From an uncultured Bacteroidales bacterium (GTDB lineage Bacteria; Bacteroidota; Bacteroidia; Bacteroidales; Muribaculaceae): a stretch of 44,024 bases of DNA. How positions within the stretch are numbered: position 1 is the first letter of the stretch; each line of letters opens with the position of its first letter. The notes beneath the pieces were generated by a model. The model ran no database searches. It was not told the DNA's origin and saw only the letters and a list, made by a program, of their open reading frames with translations. Location of the stretch: NCBI GenBank assembly GCA_900547755.1, contig URIC01000010.1:1-44024 (forward strand). The letters run 5' to 3'. A program made the position numbers and the translations under genes. Shown here one piece after another: positions 41,825 through 44,024 of the stretch.

Positions 41825-42709
41825 TCAGTCTTCTTGCTCGTAATAATATGAGTAGTCTATACCTTTCATAAAGGTATCACGGTCGTTTATCTTGTCAGTA
41901 AGAGCAGACCGAAGCAAATCTTTTATGGATGTCGGGTCGGCAACGCTATGAGTCATGGCTTCGAGGTATTTTCGTTTGTCAACCTGACTCCAGTCAATAC
42001 ACAGTTGCAGATTTTTCTTCAATATAAGGTCGAGCCAGATGCGGGTAGCGCGGCCGTTGCCTTCTCTGAACGGATGGGCGACATTCATTTCAACATACTT
42101 ATCAATGATATCGTCGAATGAATCCTCCGGCATACGTTCAACATCAGTCAAGGTCTGACCCAGATATTGAACCATCGCAAACTGGAACCCCGCCTTGGCT
42201 ATATTGACAGCCCTGATCTGTCCGGCGAAATCATAAAGGCCTCCGAAAAGATAAGCATGAATCTGCTGCAATCCTTTCATCGTGCCGACCTCGATACTGT
42301 CGATAAGGCTGCTTTCAAACAAAGCGTATGCTTTCGACCGGCTTTTGCCGTCAATACTCTCGTCGCTATTGGTGAACCATTCAATGAACTTAGACGCCTT
42401 ATTGTTCGGAAAACTCTTCGCCAAGCATATGACTCCGTCATTATCAAGCACGTCAGTAAGATAGCGTTTCCCGTCAGAGGCAATCAGTTTCAGTTGGTTA
42501 GTGGCACTAACCAACTCGCTGCCGTCCTTGCGGAGCTTGGTTTTCAGATACTTCCAGTAATTGCGGTTCTTGGCATAGTCATCCTGTGCGTTGAGCACCC
42601 CGACTATATCAAGCACCGAGAACCACCATTTCGCTCCAGTCTCATCCCAGACCGCCCGCACTTCTCGGTCGTCAAAGAATCGTATCGATATTTTCTGCTC
42701 TTCGCTCAT
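41825..42709 (-). CDS. Bro-N-like domain fused to a Fic-domain AMP-transferase
   Basis: A 294-residue protein in two parts. Residues 1-112 resemble a Bro-N/antirepressor-type domain (IRFFDDREVRAVWDE, WWFSVLDIVGVLN, RNYWKYLKTKL). Residues 125-292 are a Fic domain with the active-site loop AHPFREGNGRATR (His212), matching HxFx(D/E)GNGRxxR, so AMP transfer to a target protein is expected. The C-terminus MKGIDYSYYYEQED carries Ser287-x3-Glu291, like the inhibitory (S/T)xxxE(G/N) helix of class III Fic proteins, except Gln replaces Gly/Asn. The upstream DNA holds a decayed rhuM start whose shifted frame runs into this ATG. It probably belongs with the restriction-modification-like genes to its right. 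Confidence 0.88.
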   Translation of the reverse strand: MSEEQKISIRFFDDREVRAVWDETGAKWWFSVLDIVGVLNAQDDYAKNRNYWKYLKTKLRKDGSELVSATNQLKLIASDGKRYLTDVLDNDGVICLAKSFPNNKASKFIEWFTNSDESIDGKSRSKAYALFESSLIDSIEVGTMKGLQQIHAYLFGGLYDFAGQIRAVNIAKAGFQFAMVQYLGQTLTDVERMPEDSFDDIIDKYVEMNVAHPFREGNGRATRIWLDLILKKNLQLCIDWSQVDKRKYLEAMTHSVADPTSIKDLLRSALTDKINDRDTFMKGIDYSYYYEQED

Positions 42710-42815
42710 AGCTTAATTATATTATGGTACACCACCTGCACACCCGACTCTTTCCCTCAATCTGAAAAATCAGGATCTCCGCCGTGCTGTTTCGTATCTC
42801 AAACTTATTCGCCAT
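42706..42815 (-). pseudogene. RhuM-family N-terminal remnant with frameshift
   Basis: From ATG 42813-42815 the frame reads MANKFEIRNSTAEILIFQIE then GK, the recognisable start of RhuM-family proteins (from memory). It then leaves the family sequence and stops after 32 codons at 42717-42719. One base over, the family-like text continues as KESGVQVVYHN and ends at a TGA overlapping the Fic start codon. A one-base loss in the A run of GGAAAGAG would explain it. Nothing of the remaining RhuM body is present. Confidence 0.6.
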
Positions 42816-42839
42816 AATGCCCGCAAATCAGTAAAAACG

Positions 42840-43013
42840 TTAGATATAGGAAATATTGATATTCATAGTCTGTTCAAGCAGAAACTCCGACGGTTTCAAC
42901 CGGTCAACATCCTGCAAGCCTATAGCCATCGACCAGTTACGCGCACGCTTCACCACTCCCGGTTCCCCGGAAGCAAGATACTGCTCAAATTCCTCATATC
43001 TATTTTCAGTCAT
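42840..43013 (-). CDS. Truncated Fic-antitoxin-like ORF
   Basis: A 57-codon ORF, MTENRYEEFEQYLASGEPG then VVKRARNWSMAIGLQDVDRL and KPSEFLLEQTM, ending NINISYI. The segment SGEP...A..W..AIGLQ.VD.LKPS.(Y/F)L resembles the N-terminal antitoxin-type part of many Bacteroidota Fic proteins (VbhA-like), from memory. Those usually continue with a helix containing NIEGEI; here the frame stops right at that point. Its start overlaps the TIR gene stop by 8 bases (ATGACTGA), so it is translated with it. It could be a stand-alone antitoxin or a broken gene. Confidence 0.55.
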   Translation of the reverse strand: MTENRYEEFEQYLASGEPGVVKRARNWSMAIGLQDVDRLKPSEFLLEQTMNINISYI

Positions 43014-43803
43014 TCGTTTGTATACCGTTTACATACTTTATAAACACTTCTCTTTGGCGACTCCAAGTTCCTTTGTCTGGTAGTTCAAAATACTCAATCA
43101 TTTCTTTATGTAATGCATCTAAAGGAACAGGAGTATTTATTCTATCTGCTTTTCTTGTGTCACACAGCCAACCTATCTCCTTAAAATCTACGTCGGGTAA
43201 AATATATAGTCTAACATTATTATCATACGCCCATACTGCTCCCATTTCATTTATACAAATCTCACTTGCTTTATAATTTTTTGAAATTAGTAAAAAAGCA
43301 TAATCTGCACTCCGAATATTCGTTTGTATATGTTTGCGAATATCACTACCATTTTTTATTCCCATTTTTTCAACGGAAGTACAGAATATGTCTTCTGCTT
43401 TTATTCCTATGCCCAGCTGAAGAATATTATCTATAAACTTTTCAACAATATCTTTATCCTTAGATGAATGGCTTATAAAGATTCGTTTGCTGTTTATATC
43501 CTTCTTTTCCAAAGATATTACACAGTCAACAATAGCCTCAATAGCACTTAAATGTATTATCTTATCATCGTCATACCGGTCTATATGCTTTTGAAGCAAT
43601 TGAGATATTGCTGGATACTTTGTTTCAAGACTCTCAACTAACATTAACAGGTTTGTTTCTAATAGTTTTATCTCGCCATTAATGTTATAATCTGTAAAAA
43701 TTAATCCCCGACTTTTATTGATAATTTTATTGTAGGAAACTTCTATCTTCTCCTTTATGATTTTTTTGCATTGAGATGCAATATTATAAATATCTTCTTT
43801 CAT
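43006..43803 (-). CDS. TIR-domain protein (candidate defence or toxin effector)
   Basis: A 265-residue protein. Residues 1-100 are a helical region of unknown type with many Lys and Ile. Residues about 106-245 are a TIR domain (TIR_2-like): KRIFISHSSKDKDIVEKFID, then GIKAEDIFCTSVEKMGIKNG, DIRKHIQTNIRSADYAFLLI and SEICINEMGAVWAY, with Glu186 at the position of the catalytic Glu in NAD-cleaving TIRs. Bacterial TIR proteins often act in anti-phage systems by consuming NAD, but no sensor domain is recognised in this protein. The gene starts 3 bases after the hsdS fragment stop and overlaps the next small ORF, so it sits inside a compact operon. The DNA is markedly AT-rich compared with the core genes. 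Confidence 0.85.
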   Translation of the reverse strand: MKEDIYNIASQCKKIIKEKIEVSYNKIINKSRGLIFTDYNINGEIKLLETNLLMLVESLETKYPAISQLLQKHIDRYDDDKIIHLSAIEAIVDCVISLEKKDINSKRIFISHSSKDKDIVEKFIDNILQLGIGIKAEDIFCTSVEKMGIKNGSDIRKHIQTNIRSADYAFLLISKNYKASEICINEMGAVWAYDNNVRLYILPDVDFKEIGWLCDTRKADRINTPVPLDALHKEMIEYFELPDKGTWSRQREVFIKYVNGIQTND

Positions 43804-43806
43804 AAG

Positions 43807-43965
43807 TTAACCTAATATTAATCTTTCTATTTCTTGTTTTGCTTTTTCAAACATTGCTGTTCCTTCCATTTGAAGTTGCTTGGCTCTTTGCTTTCGTTCT
43901 TTAACGACATCTACAATTGATTGCTGTATGTCTTTGCTTGGAAATGGGATCACAATAGATTTCAT
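43807..43965 (-). pseudogene. Type I restriction S-subunit (HsdS) C-terminal fragment
   Basis: A 52-codon frame reading MKSIVIPFPSKDIQQSIVDV, then ERKQRAKQLQMEGTAMFEKA and QEIERLILG. The SIVIPFPS..IQ.SIV segment followed by a coiled-coil and a short end is typical of the central or C-terminal conserved region of HsdS. An in-frame TAG lies 21 bases upstream (43984-43986), so only this tail remains, and the window ends 59 bases past the ATG. It may be a silent or recombining hsdS cassette, as in phase-variable type I loci, or a plain remnant. The TIR gene follows 3 bases later. Confidence 0.65.
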
Positions 43966-44024
43966 GTATTGAAGTTGTCTAAACTAATTTGATTTGTGAA
44001 ATTTTTTAAGGAAAATAACGATAA

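Overview
The window reads as a piece of a Bacteroidales chromosome, possibly Muribaculaceae. The evidence is Bacteroidota-type promoters (a -7 element TAnnTTTG, mostly TAACTTTG, with a TTG about 20 bases upstream), a type III glutamine synthetase, a DUF3127 protein, a DAHP synthase-chorismate mutase fusion, a THUMP-like methyltransferase and an EF-G2 type elongation factor paralog. The family-level placement is inference. Most of the window is ordinary, fairly GC-rich core chromosome. The two ends are AT-rich accessory DNA.

Left end (1-2.75 kb): the tail of an outer-membrane beta-barrel protein, a peptidase-containing ABC exporter and a 66-residue membrane protein that looks like only the N-terminus of a HlyD-type adaptor. 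Together they look like a peptide-export locus. Then come an S24 repressor, two identical tRNA-Gly genes and a tRNA-Leu, and a four-gene set of small envelope proteins (two YtxH, a holin-like protein, one unknown) leading into prmA. Next are a DUF3127 protein with an SSB-like acidic tip, rsfS and ftsH.

Middle (9.8-25.6 kb): the aromatic-pathway fusion enzyme, a Crp/Fnr regulator with a long leader, the methyltransferase, a peptidoglycan amidase, an MCE/MlaD protein, dnaA (no origin-like DnaA box cluster beside it), EF-G2 lacking its GTPase residues, tRNA-Arg, uvrA, a small lipoprotein, an FMN-binding membrane ferredoxin-like protein and an ECF-type sigma factor.

25.7-34.8 kb is one compact minus-strand operon for capsule or exopolysaccharide precursors and export. 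In transcription order it is wza-like, wzc-like, ugd, rfbA, rfbC, rfbB, a DegT aminotransferase and a ThiF-like enzyme. There are no glycosyltransferases and no rfbD in it. 35-41.8 kb holds rpiB, folB, glutamine synthetase III, a potassium-channel-like protein with an altered filter, ferritin, and a Rel/SpoT protein whose synthetase domain looks degenerate.

Right end (41.8-44.0 kb): a mosaic that looks like the edge of a type I restriction-modification locus. In transcription order it carries a C-terminal hsdS fragment, a TIR-domain gene, a truncated Fic-antitoxin-like ORF, a frameshifted rhuM remnant and a Bro-N/Fic fusion. This is the best candidate in the window for an unusual system. Promoters and terminators were called by eye from motifs and perfect inverted repeats.
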